DNA of 13,202 bases from an uncultured Acetatifactor sp. (GTDB taxonomy: Bacteria > Bacillota > Clostridia > Lachnospirales > Lachnospiraceae). The DNA lies in contig CAJUNZ010000043.1 in NCBI GenBank assembly GCA_910587755.1, positions 1-13,202 on the forward strand, given 5' to 3'. The translations under genes and the position numbers were made by a program. The notes beneath the pieces were generated by a model. The model saw nothing but the letters and a program-made list of their open reading frames with translations, was not told where the DNA came from and made no database searches. Below, one piece after another: positions 6,757 through 13,202 of the stretch; positions within the stretch are counted from its first letter, which is position 1, and every line of letters begins with the position of its first letter.

Positions 6757-6822
6757 AAAAATCCTGGTATAAAGCATCTGCAGCAGGCTGAATCCCGCTG
6801 CATGCTTTATACCAGGATTTTT
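6757..6822 (-). terminator. Very strong bidirectional terminator
   Basis: A perfect 21-bp inverted repeat (6757-6777 and 6802-6822) built around TCCTGGTATAAAGCAT is extended by an inner GCAGC/GCTGC stem (6780-6784, 6797-6801). On the minus strand the stem runs into seven Ts, which ends the polA-side transcript after the transport-protein remnant. On the plus strand it ends in five Ts and could close the candidate small RNA. The stem is longer than most intrinsic terminators. Confidence 0.85.
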
Positions 6823-6883
6823 CAGATTGACCTTTGGCAAAAAACTTCTCCTGCCAGTCAAACTTTTTTATCCCCCTTCTCCT

Positions 6884-7456
6884 TTACCTCTGCTCCTCCA
6901 GATACAGCTGTATCCGCTTCTGAATAATCTCCGCCGCCTCATCCGCCGTCTTATCCCCCCGGAAGTATGCCTCCGCCTCCTCCAGGATAATTCCTCCCAT
7001 ATCCGCATCCCATCCCGGCAGCGCAGTACCCTTCTCCAGTATGTCAAGGTATTCCGGCAGGAAAGAACTTCCGTCCGGCTTCCCCGCCAGCTCTATAAAA
7101 TTGCCGTTTCCCTGCCAGAATATGGGCCCTTTGCCCAGTTCCGTGTGCTCCCTTACGCCGCCGCTTAAGATATCCCTTCTGACGGACAAAATCCCCAGCT
7201 CACCCTGCTTCCTGTCGCTGAAAACAAACTTCAGAAAGTCCCGGATAATCTCTTCCTGTTCCGTTTTGGCATTCACGGCAATACAAAAAGAACACTCCAC
7301 AAATCCGCCGAATCCACTGTCCACCGGATAGCCTACACAGTGGTATCCCTCCCCCAGTCCTGCCATAGTCTCACTAAAACTACGAAGCTGTCCTCCACCG
7401 TTCCATACTGCAGCGCCCCCTTGCACAGGCAAAGCGCCGCCGCGATTAACCCTCTG
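6884..7456 (-). pseudogene. C-terminal remnant of an ABC-transporter sugar-binding protein
   Basis: The open frame encodes about 190 residues matching the last third of family 1 extracellular solute-binding lipoproteins. It has HCVGYPVDSGFGGFVECSF, IAVNAKTEQEEIIRDFLKF, then GILSVRRDILSGG and the hallmark tail EEAEAYFRGDKTADEAAEII with KRIQLYLEEQ. Full-length members are around 400-500 residues with a lipoprotein signal, ligand lobes and neighbouring permease genes; all of these are missing. The frame begins only about 9 bases after the polA stop (in-frame TGA at 7457-7459) and has no ATG there. Its first candidate start is a TTG at 7432 with a poor ribosome site. The 5' part was evidently deleted, joining this fragment to polA. 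It may be transcribed with polA but is unlikely to make a working protein. Confidence 0.8.
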
Positions 7457-7464
7457 TCACTTGA

Positions 7465-10170
7465 TCATTTGGCCTCATACCAGTTTTCCCCGGTGTGCAG
7501 ATCCACCTCCAGAGCCACCGCCAGATCCGCCGCCGCCTGCATGTTCTCCAACAGAATCCGGCGCACGGCCTCCTCCTCTTCCCGCACTGTCTCAATCACA
7601 AGTTCATCGTGCACCTGCAGAATCAGCCTGGACTTAAATTCTCCTTCCCGAAGAGCCTTCCACACACGGATCATGGCGATCTTGATGATATCCGCCGCCG
7701 TGCCCTGGATGGGAGAATTCATGGCTACCCGCTCCCCAAAGGAACGCTGCATGAAATTGGACGAGGACAGCTCTGGAATGGGCCGCCGCCTGCCGTAAAT
7801 GGTGGTGGTATACCCCTGCTCCTTTGCCTCCTTCACCTGCCGGTCCAGAAATTCCTTCACTCCGGGATAAGTGGCAAAGTACTGGTCGATATAGTTTTCC
7901 GCCTCCTTCTTGCTGATACTCAGATCCTGGCTCAGTCCAAAGGAACTGATACCGTAGACAATGCCGAAGTTCACCGCCTTGGCATTCCTGCGCTGCAGAT
8001 CCGTCACCTCCTCAAAAGGAGTATGAAACACTTTGGAGGCAGTGATCCGGTGGATATCCTGATCCATGTGGTAGGCCTCAATCAGCTGCTGATCCCCGGA
8101 CATATGGGCCAGAACCCGCAGCTCAATCTGAGAGTAGTCCGCGTCCATAAAGACACAGCCCTCCCTGGGCACGAACACCTTCCGGATCCGCCGCCCAAGC
8201 TCCATGCGCATGGGAATGTTCTGCAAATTGGGCTCAGTGGAGCTGATCCGCCCGGTGGCCGTGATGGTCTGGTTAAAGCTGGTGTGGATCCTCCTGTCCT
8301 CCCTGATATAGACTGCCAGCCCGTCCGCATAGGTTGACTTCAGCTTTGTCAGCCCTCTGTACTCCAGAATATCCTTCACAATAGGATGGTCTTCGGAGAG
8401 CTTTTCCAGCACATCCGCCGCCGTGGAATAACCTGTCTTCGTCTTCTTTCCTCCCGGAAGCTTCATGGTGTCAAAGAGAACCTCTCCCAGCTGCTTAGGG
8501 GAATTGATGTTAAAATTCTGGCCCGCCTGCCTGTGGATGGAGGCCTCCAGCTCCTGAATCCTGGACACCAGGGCATCCCCGTAGGCTTTCAGCTCCTCCC
8601 GCCGGACTTCCACGCCCTCCCGCTCCATGTCATACAGAACCAGGGACAGAGGCATCTCTATCCCGCGCATAAGCTCTTCCATGCCTGTCCGGCGCAGTTT
8701 CTCCCCCAGAACCTGGGCTCCCCGCAGGGACACCCAGGCCCCGTAGCAGCAGTACTCCGCAAATTTTTCCGGAGCGGACAGCGCGGCCTCCCTGAAAGAA
8801 TGCCGCTTTATCTTCCCAAAACTCTCCTTCCAGCCGGGGATCGCAACCCCCAGGTGCTCTGAGGCAATGGTCTCCAGATCATAGTCGCTTTTCAGAGGAT
8901 TCAGCAGATAGGCCCCGATGAGAATGTCAAAATATCTGTCCGTGCCGTCCTTGGCCAGACAGCCGTACTGCCCCTTGATGTCGAAGGCTGCAATCTCTGC
9001 CCTGGCCGAGAATTCCGTCAGAGCTGCCTGAAGGGAAGCCCTCTCCCCGCCCTCTCCCGCGCCTGGCAATTCCGTAAACAGAGACAGCTGCACATTCTCC
9101 TCCACGGGCAGGGCATACATAAAGACATCATCCCCCAGAGCCAGAGCCGCACCGTAGAGCTCCTCCCCTTCCACCGCCAGAAAAAGCCCCGCACGCTGTC
9201 CCTGTCTGACCTTTTTCAGCTTTCCCAGGAACTCCTTTTCTCCCTTCAGCACCTGAAAATTTCTGTCGGAACCTGCCTCTTTCTCCCCCTTCCCCTCCAG
9301 GTCGAAACGTCCCAGAAGATTCCGGAATTCCAGCTTTTTAAACAGGTTGTAAGCCTCCTGGGTGTAGTATCCTTCCGCCCTGGCCGCCTCGTAATCCAGC
9401 TTTACATCCCCGTCGGTCTTAATGGTGGCCAGGGCCTTGCTCAGATCCGCCAGCTCACGGTTAGCCTTCAGGGATTCCCTGATACTCTTCTTGGAGATCT
9501 CCTCCACATGGGCATAGATATTTTCCAGGGAACCGAACTGCACCATAAGTTCCGTGGCAGTCTTCTCCCCCACCTTGGGCACGCCGGGAATATTGTCGGA
9601 GGTATCCCCCATAAGCGCCTTCAGGTCGATAAACTGTTGGGGTGTCACATGGTAGGCCGCCTCCACATCCTCCGGATAGTAGTCCTCTATCTGTGTCCTG
9701 CCTGACTTGGTCTTGGGAATCCTGATCTTGATCCTGGTGTCTGCGATCTGCAGCAGATCCCTGTCCCCGGAGATCAGGGAAACCTGGATCCCTTCCGCCG
9801 CAGCAGCCTTGGCCAGGGTGCCCAGAATATCGTCCGCCTCCAGGCCCTCCCGCTCCACCATAACCACGTTCATGGCCTTCAGCACTTCCTTCATCACCGG
9901 CACCTGCTCCACCAGTTCCTCCGGCATGGGCTTCCTGGTTCCCTTGTAGGCCTCGTACATTTGGTGCCGGAATGTGGGCGCATGGACGTCAAAAGCCACC
10001 GCAAGAAAATCCGGCTTCTCCTCCTCCAGAATCTTAAACAGAATATTCAGAAATCCGTAAATCCCATTGGTGTGCAGCCCCTGGGCATTGGTCAGATTCG
10101 GCACGCCGTAATATGCCCTGTTTAATATGCTGTGACCGTCTATGAGCACCAATTTCCTGTTTTCAACCAT
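7465..10170 (-). CDS. polA: DNA polymerase I
   Basis: This 901-residue protein fills gaps and removes primers in DNA replication and repair. The N-terminal 5'-3' flap nuclease (about 1-300) shows LIDGHSILNRAYYG, GLEADDILG, SGDRDLLQI and the helix-hairpin region GDTSDNIPGVPKVGEKTA. The middle 3'-5' exonuclease-like domain is degenerate: the first motif reads FDIKGQ where active enzymes have DxE, and the third lacks its Asp (YCCYGAW). Proofreading is therefore probably absent, as in many Firmicutes. The polymerase domain is intact: motif A at 676 (DADYSQIELR), motif B with K731 and Y739 (RRNAKAVNFGIVYG) and motif C with H854-D855 (QVHDELV). The ATG at 10170 is preceded by AGAGGTGG; the frame's earlier start is only a TTG. 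It follows the zinc-finger gene by 51 bp and is followed at once by the transporter remnant. Confidence 0.98.
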   Translation of the reverse strand: MVENRKLVLIDGHSILNRAYYGVPNLTNAQGLHTNGIYGFLNILFKILEEEKPDFLAVAFDVHAPTFRHQMYEAYKGTRKPMPEELVEQVPVMKEVLKAMNVVMVEREGLEADDILGTLAKAAAAEGIQVSLISGDRDLLQIADTRIKIRIPKTKSGRTQIEDYYPEDVEAAYHVTPQQFIDLKALMGDTSDNIPGVPKVGEKTATELMVQFGSLENIYAHVEEISKKSIRESLKANRELADLSKALATIKTDGDVKLDYEAARAEGYYTQEAYNLFKKLEFRNLLGRFDLEGKGEKEAGSDRNFQVLKGEKEFLGKLKKVRQGQRAGLFLAVEGEELYGAALALGDDVFMYALPVEENVQLSLFTELPGAGEGGERASLQAALTEFSARAEIAAFDIKGQYGCLAKDGTDRYFDILIGAYLLNPLKSDYDLETIASEHLGVAIPGWKESFGKIKRHSFREAALSAPEKFAEYCCYGAWVSLRGAQVLGEKLRRTGMEELMRGIEMPLSLVLYDMEREGVEVRREELKAYGDALVSRIQELEASIHRQAGQNFNINSPKQLGEVLFDTMKLPGGKKTKTGYSTAADVLEKLSEDHPIVKDILEYRGLTKLKSTYADGLAVYIREDRRIHTSFNQTITATGRISSTEPNLQNIPMRMELGRRIRKVFVPREGCVFMDADYSQIELRVLAHMSGDQQLIEAYHMDQDIHRITASKVFHTPFEEVTDLQRRNAKAVNFGIVYGISSFGLSQDLSISKKEAENYIDQYFATYPGVKEFLDRQVKEAKEQGYTTTIYGRRRPIPELSSSNFMQRSFGERVAMNSPIQGTAADIIKIAMIRVWKALREGEFKSRLILQVHDELVIETVREEEEAVRRILLENMQAAADLAVALEVDLHTGENWYEAK

Positions 10171-10221
10171 AACCCCACCACCTCTGCGCAATATTTCTTA
10201 ATGCATCTCTCCCGTCAAGTC

Positions 10222-10542
10222 TTACAGCAGCATCCACACGACAATGGCCAGGAGAATGCCCACCGCCGCAATCTCCATGGCAACACCCAGATTCATAAAG
10301 ATCCCATGGAACCGAATCTGCTGCCGCATCTCCTGAAGCCTTTCCTCCAGATCCGCCTGCAGGTCAAAGGTACTTCCGTTCTCCAGGCGCTGAATTCCTT
10401 CCGTCACAAAGAACTGGACCAGAAGCTCCTCCCTGCAGTCCCCGCACCGGTCCATATGTTCACTGAATTTCTTCAAGGTAGGATAATCCAGCTTCTGCGC
10501 AATAAAATCCGGAATGAGCCTCTCAAATTCCTTACAGTCCAT
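10222..10542 (-). CDS. Small membrane zinc-finger (anti-sigma-like, zf-HC2) protein
   Basis: This 106-residue protein has an N-terminal zinc-binding pattern H29-x3-C33-x2-C36 (HMDRCGDC) with C3 upstream. This is the ZAS/zf-HC2 arrangement of anti-sigma factors. A coiled-coil-like Glu/Gln/Arg helix (about 55-78) follows, and one C-terminal membrane helix (about 82-105) completes it. ZAS proteins normally bind an ECF sigma factor on the cytoplasmic side, but no sigma gene is adjacent, so a different signalling or membrane role is possible. The ATG at 10542 is preceded by AAAGGCGGAG; the frame runs upstream to a TTG at 10590, which is less likely. It lies 78 bp after metY and 51 bp before polA on the same strand and may be co-transcribed with polA. 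Confidence 0.75.
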   Translation of the reverse strand: MDCKEFERLIPDFIAQKLDYPTLKKFSEHMDRCGDCREELLVQFFVTEGIQRLENGSTFDLQADLEERLQEMRQQIRFHGIFMNLGVAMEIAAVGILLAIVVWMLL

Positions 10543-10620
10543 CTCCGCCTTTCTGCCCCACCAGTCCAAGCTCCCACCTCCAAACTCCAAACCATTCTCT
10601 GTAGACCCCTGCCGGAAAAC

Positions 10621-11889
10621 TCACCCAAGAGCCTGGGCCAGATCCGCAATCAAATCCTCACTGTCCTCAATACCGCAGCTGATACGGATCAGCTCCGCAG
10701 GCACCCCAGCCTCCTTCAGCTGTTCATCGGTCATCTGACGATGGGTGCTGGTGGCAGGATTCAGGCAGCAGGTGCGGGCATCCGCCACATGGGTCTCAAT
10801 GGCCGCCACTCTCAGCTTCCTCATAAAAGTTTCCGCAGCCTCTCTGCCGCCTTCCAGACCGAAGGAAACCACCCCGCAGCTGCCCTGAGGCAGATATTTC
10901 TGCGCCAGAGGATAATACTTGTCCCCCGGAAGACTGCAGTAATTCACATAGGCCACCCTGGGATGCTCGGACAGGAACCGGGCCACCGCAAGACCATTCT
11001 CACAGTGCCGCTTCATCCTCACATGCAGGCTCTCCAGGCCCAGGTTCAGAATAAAGGCGTTCTGCGGACTCTGGATGGAACCCAGATCCCTCATAAGCTG
11101 TGCCGTACACTTTGTGATAAAAGCCCCTTCTTTTCCAAATTTTTCCGCGTAAGTGACGCCGTGATAGCTCTCGTCCGGCGTACACAGACCCGGAAACTTG
11201 TCCTTGTGGGCCATCCAGTCAAATTTTCCGCTGTCCACAATGGCGCCTCCCACAGCCGCCCCATGGCCGTCCATATATTTTGTGGTGGAATGGGTCACAA
11301 TATCCGCTCCCCACTCAAAAGGCCGGCAGTTGATGGGGGTGGCAAAAGTATTGTCCACAATCAAAGGCACCCCGTGGGCATGGGCGCACTGGGCAAATTT
11401 TTCAATGTCAAGCACCGTCAGGGCAGGATTGGCAATGGTCTCCCCGAACATAACCCTGGTGTTCTCCCGGAAAGCCCCATCCAGCTCCTCCCTGGAGGCA
11501 TCGGGACTCACAAAAGTCACATCCACCCCCATTCTTTTCATGGTGACGGAGATCAGGTTGTAGGTTCCCCCGTAAATGGTGCTGGAGGCAACAATGTGGT
11601 CCCCGCAGCCGCAGATGTTGAACAGGGCGTAAAAATTGGCGGCCTGGCCGCTGCTGGTGAGCATGCCCGCCGTTCCTCCCTCCAGCTGTGCGATTTTGGC
11701 TGCCACATAATCATTGGTGGGATTCTGGAGACGGGTGTAGAAATAGCCGCTGGCCTCCAGGTCAAAAAGTTTTCCCATGTCCTCGCTGGTATCATATTTA
11801 AACGTGGTGCTCTGAATAATAGGAATCTGACGGGGCTCTCCGTTTCCCGGTGTGTAGCCGCCCTGTACGCATATGCTGTTAATCTTCAT
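10621..11889 (-). CDS. metY: O-acetylhomoserine sulfhydrylase (aminocarboxypropyltransferase)
   Basis: This 422-residue PLP enzyme belongs to the Cys/Met metabolism family. The pyridoxal lysine is K204 in HSTTKYMDGHG. The cofactor Asp is D179 in VDNTFATP, Y51/R53 lie in YTRLQNPT, and SSGQAAN (79-85) forms the phosphate cup. Length, the NPT motif and the long insert with HKDKFPGL match MetY-type enzymes, which make homocysteine from O-acetylhomoserine and sulfide, more than cystathionine gamma-synthases, which are about 380 residues. A methionine gamma-lyase-like activity cannot be excluded by eye. The ATG at 11889 has AAGGGGGT about six bases upstream. A good sigma-A promoter lies just ahead. 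Predicted leader length is only about 20 bases, so no SAM riboswitch or T-box fits; control, if any, would be by a protein at the promoter. Confidence 0.92.
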   Translation of the reverse strand: MKINSICVQGGYTPGNGEPRQIPIIQSTTFKYDTSEDMGKLFDLEASGYFYTRLQNPTNDYVAAKIAQLEGGTAGMLTSSGQAANFYALFNICGCGDHIVASSTIYGGTYNLISVTMKRMGVDVTFVSPDASREELDGAFRENTRVMFGETIANPALTVLDIEKFAQCAHAHGVPLIVDNTFATPINCRPFEWGADIVTHSTTKYMDGHGAAVGGAIVDSGKFDWMAHKDKFPGLCTPDESYHGVTYAEKFGKEGAFITKCTAQLMRDLGSIQSPQNAFILNLGLESLHVRMKRHCENGLAVARFLSEHPRVAYVNYCSLPGDKYYPLAQKYLPQGSCGVVSFGLEGGREAAETFMRKLRVAAIETHVADARTCCLNPATSTHRQMTDEQLKEAGVPAELIRISCGIEDSEDLIADLAQALG

Positions 11890-11916
11890 TTTTATACCCC
11901 CTTTTTTTCTTTTTCC

Positions 11917-11945
11917 AGTATACACGCTCCAGGGGTAAAATTCAA
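11917..11945 (-). promoter_or_regulatory. Sigma-A promoter of metY
   Basis: On the minus strand TTGAAT (11940-11945), a 17-base spacer and TATACT (11917-11922) match consensus well. Transcription should start near 11910, about 20 bases before the metY ATG. This fixes the metY start and leaves no room for a leader riboswitch. Confidence 0.75.
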
Positions 11946-12028
11946 CTGTTTCTCATCTCTTGTATTCCGCATATTTCCCACCGTAGATACATAGGATGAT
12001 GAAAAGGTAATTCAGGACAAAGAATGCC

Positions 12029-12493
12029 ATGAAGCAAAAAAACGATACCATCCTGATCATCTCCATCCTCATCCCCATCAGCACAGGAGTGCTGTCCGCT
12101 TTTTTCAGCGGAGACATGTCGGTCTATTCCAGACTCTGCAAGCCGGCCTTCAGCCCGCCTGCAATTCTATTTCCGCTGGTGTGGATCATCCTTTACGCCC
12201 TGATGGGGCTCTCCTCCTACATAGTCTACCTGTCAGACAGCCCCCATAAAAAGAAAGCTCTCCAGGTCTATCTGCTGCAGCTGCTCTTCAACTTTTTCTG
12301 GAGCATCATCTTTTTTGGGTTTTCTCTGTACTTTATTGCCTTTATCTGGCTGCTGGCACTCCTTGTGCTGGTGGCGGCCATGATCTGGCAGTTCTATATG
12401 GTGGGCCCTCCGGCGGCATACCTGCAGCTTCCCTACCTGGTCTGGTGCCTGTACTCAGCCTATCTCAACTTCTGCATGTTCCGCCTGAACTGA
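12029..12493 (+). CDS. tspO: TspO/MBR-family membrane protein (tryptophan-rich sensory protein)
   Basis: This 154-residue protein has five hydrophobic segments, the fold of the TspO/translocator-protein family, which binds and can break down porphyrins and heme intermediates. Conserved features are KPAFSPPAILFPLVWIILY (38-56), FNFFWSIIFF (87-96) and the C-terminal signature PYLVWCLYSAYLN (135-147) ending in LN. Size matches the family. The ATG at 12029 has only a weak AGGACA-like ribosome site. The gene is divergent from metY (139 bp apart) and convergent with the 5-formyl-THF cycloligase gene (38 bp between stops). No clear plus-strand promoter could be picked; a TTGTAT-18-TAGATA pair upstream is weak. 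Its ligand in this organism is unknown. Confidence 0.93.
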   Translation: MKQKNDTILIISILIPISTGVLSAFFSGDMSVYSRLCKPAFSPPAILFPLVWIILYALMGLSSYIVYLSDSPHKKKALQVYLLQLLFNFFWSIIFFGFSLYFIAFIWLLALLVLVAAMIWQFYMVGPPAAYLQLPYLVWCLYSAYLNFCMFRLN

Positions 12494-12515
12494 AAAAAAC
12501 AGCGGCGGATCCAGA

Positions 12516-12559
12516 GAGGCCCTGCCTGAAATCATACGCAGATCACCTGGCAGGGCCTC
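12516..12559. repeat. Inverted repeat between convergent genes, possible terminator
   Basis: GAGGCCCTGCC (12516-12526) and GGCAGGGCCTC (12549-12559) form a perfect 11-bp stem with a 22-base loop. The 3' end of the cycloligase gene, including its stop, lies inside it. On the minus strand a T7 run follows about 16 bases after the stem; on the plus strand no T-run follows. It may serve as a terminator or 3'-end stabiliser for one or both convergent genes. Confidence 0.5.
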
Positions 12560-13104
12560 ACATCCAAGGGGGAAGAGGGCAGCTCCGCCCTCATCTGGCA
12601 CCAAAACCCTACCCCGATGGTGCGCTGCTGCAGCAGAGGTTTGTCCGCCAGAAACCGGTCATAAAATCCCTTGCCGTAACCCAGCCTGTTCCGGTGTCTG
12701 TCAAAGGCAGCGCCGGGCATCAGCATCAGGGTCCGCTCCTCCCTGCCCTGGCCGCCGAGGTACTCCTCCCCGTCCCCGGAAGGTTCCAAAATGCCCCGGT
12801 AGCCCGGCTGAAGATCCTCCAGAGAACTTATCCTGTAAAAGCCCATTTCAGGCGTTACACTCTCCTGCAGCACCCTGGGCAGGTATACCTTTTTTCCCTG
12901 TCTCAGAGCTTCCTCCATAATCTCCCAGGTGCTGATCTCGCCGCCGTAACTGGCGTAACACAGCAGATATTCCCCAAGATAAAACCACTGGTGTCCAAGA
13001 ATCCGTTCGGTCAACAGCACCGCTCCCCTTTGACGCTCCCGGTCATCCAGGGCGGCTCTGGCCTGCAGCGCCTCTCTCCGGATCTCTCCCTTATCTGTCC
13101 CCAT
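12532..13104 (-). CDS. 5-formyltetrahydrofolate cyclo-ligase
   Basis: This 190-residue enzyme converts 5-formyl-THF to 5,10-methenyl-THF using ATP in one-carbon metabolism. The N-terminus KGEIRREALQARAAL resembles the folate/phosphate-binding start of the family. YASYGGEISTW (50-60) and KKVYLPRV (71-78) follow in the usual places, and the signature MPGAAFDRHRNRLGYGKGFY (129-148) is intact. Length matches the family. The ATG at 13104 is chosen because TTGGAG lies six bases upstream and the protein aligns from there; the frame continues to 13197 but that part translates the end of the neighbouring gene. Its start overlaps the DUF896 gene by 14 bases, suggesting translational coupling. It converges with tspO. 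Confidence 0.95.
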   Translation of the reverse strand: MGTDKGEIRREALQARAALDDRERQRGAVLLTERILGHQWFYLGEYLLCYASYGGEISTWEIMEEALRQGKKVYLPRVLQESVTPEMGFYRISSLEDLQPGYRGILEPSGDGEEYLGGQGREERTLMLMPGAAFDRHRNRLGYGKGFYDRFLADKPLLQQRTIGVGFWCQMRAELPSSPLDVRPCQVICV

Positions 13105-13202
13105 ATTTTTCTCCAAGATTCTCCCTGGAACCGTCAGGATGCTCCACCGTAATGCTGTCCAGCTGCCCCCTGAGGTTAGATCTGACATTTGCCACATATT
13201 CT
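13091..13202 (-). CDS. DUF896/UPF0291-family protein, C-terminus only (cut by window edge)
   Basis: The last 36 residues are inside the window. They include EYVANVRSNLRGQLDSITVE followed by HPDGSRENLG, ending at a TAA at 13091-13093. The pattern EY-x5-NLRGQLD followed by a short acidic tail is typical of the C-terminus of DUF896 (YnzC-like) proteins, small helical cytoplasmic proteins of uncertain function in Firmicutes. It overlaps the cycloligase start by 14 bases in another frame, so the two are probably co-transcribed. The N-terminal half lies beyond 13202. Confidence 0.8.
   Translation of the reverse strand, partial: EYVANVRSNLRGQLDSITVEHPDGSRENLGEKYGDR

Larger units (their letters stand above)
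6650..6822 (+). ncRNA. Candidate small structured RNA, about 170 nt
   Basis: The predicted transcript begins at the promoter above and ends at the T5 of the terminator hairpin. It contains a 13-bp stem with two mismatches (6713-6725 pairing with 6741-6753, loop rich in T), directly followed by the long terminator stem. No ribosome site or convincing reading frame lies inside. It does not match a riboswitch, tRNA or 6S-like layout that I recognise. The plus-strand U-tract is only five bases, so termination in this direction is plausible rather than certain. The RNA is inferred purely from promoter, fold and terminator. Confidence 0.4.
6485..6883. other. Gene-free stretch holding a promoter, a candidate small RNA and a strong terminator
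   Basis: These 399 bases between the integrase start and the transport-protein remnant have no supportable protein gene. From left to right they contain the integrase leader, a plus-strand sigma-A promoter (6615-6643) and a weak minus-strand promoter candidate for the integrase (6679-6707). A structured segment (6713-6753) and a very stable bidirectional terminator (about 6757-6822) follow. The last 60 bases to 6883 are AT/pyrimidine-rich with nothing recognisable. Confidence 0.6.

Noticed and set aside
6609..6803. A 64-codon Cys-rich minus-strand frame opposite the small RNA candidate
   Set aside because: It starts inside the terminator stem and has no ribosome site; composition follows from the hairpin sequence.
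4886..6883. Possible att core repeats or long inverted repeats flanking the integrase
   Set aside because: Comparing both flanks by eye gave no direct or inverted match long enough to stand out. A computed repeat search could change this.
10132..11994. A 620-codon open frame on the plus strand opposite metY, the zinc-finger gene and the polA start
   Set aside because: The minus-strand proteins are clearly conserved families. The opposite frame has no ribosome site or domain, has a His/Gln/Pro-rich composition typical of antisense frames in GC-rich DNA, and crosses several genes.
13105..13197. Upstream extension of the cycloligase to 13197
   Set aside because: This stretch encodes the DUF896 C-terminus in another frame, and the family start fits the ATG at 13104.
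1..13202. CRISPR arrays, tRNA, rRNA, insertion sequences, toxin-antitoxin or phage-defence genes
   Set aside because: No repeat-spacer pattern, cloverleaf-like sequence, transposase or defence-type domain was seen on either strand.

Overview
The window reads as chromosomal DNA from a GC-rich, anaerobic gut-type Clostridia, most likely a Lachnospiraceae. The reasons are strong AAGGAGGT-type ribosome sites, a DNA polymerase I with a decayed proofreading domain, a DUF896-to-5-formyl-THF-cycloligase gene pair, a Tn916-type orphan integrase, and the remnant of a sugar-binding lipoprotein of a type common in that family. This placement is inference. Nearly every gene lies on the minus strand; only tspO and a candidate small RNA lie on the plus strand.

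Left part (1-4885, minus strand, read right to left). This is a probable cell-surface glycan or secretion operon. It begins with a secreted Thr/Pro-rich protein (4067-4885). Next come a GT-C/ArnT-like multi-span membrane protein (2147-4000) and a multi-span membrane protein with an O-antigen-ligase-like HN...GLIG motif (763-2130). An SH3b protein anchored by a C-terminal membrane helix (108-710) follows. The operon runs off the window with the first codons of a family 2 glycosyltransferase (1-35). Spacings are 16-72 bp and each start has a ribosome site. A strong hairpin abuts the ribosome site of the GT-C gene.

Middle part (4886-6883). A lone tyrosine recombinase (5333-6484) sits between two gene-free stretches with no excisionase, tRNA or clear att repeats. 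Behind it is a terminator (5066-5105). In front of it is a well-formed plus-strand sigma-A promoter (6615-6643). That promoter points away from the integrase, into about 170 bp of structured non-coding DNA ending in a very strong bidirectional terminator (about 6757-6822). I read this as a candidate unannotated small RNA.

Right part (6884-13202). Housekeeping genes. In minus-strand transcription order, metY (O-acetylhomoserine sulfhydrylase, with a clear promoter) is followed by a small membrane zinc-finger/anti-sigma-like protein and then polA. After polA comes a truncated C-terminal piece of an ABC-transporter sugar-binding protein, which ends at the strong terminator. tspO diverges from metY on the plus strand and converges on the 5-formyl-THF cycloligase gene. 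The cycloligase start overlaps the end of a DUF896 gene cut by the window edge.

No CRISPR array, tRNA, rRNA, insertion sequence or recognisable riboswitch was seen. I did not find a clear new defence or signalling system. The most interesting candidates are the structured RNA beside the integrase and the integrase/surface-operon arrangement.
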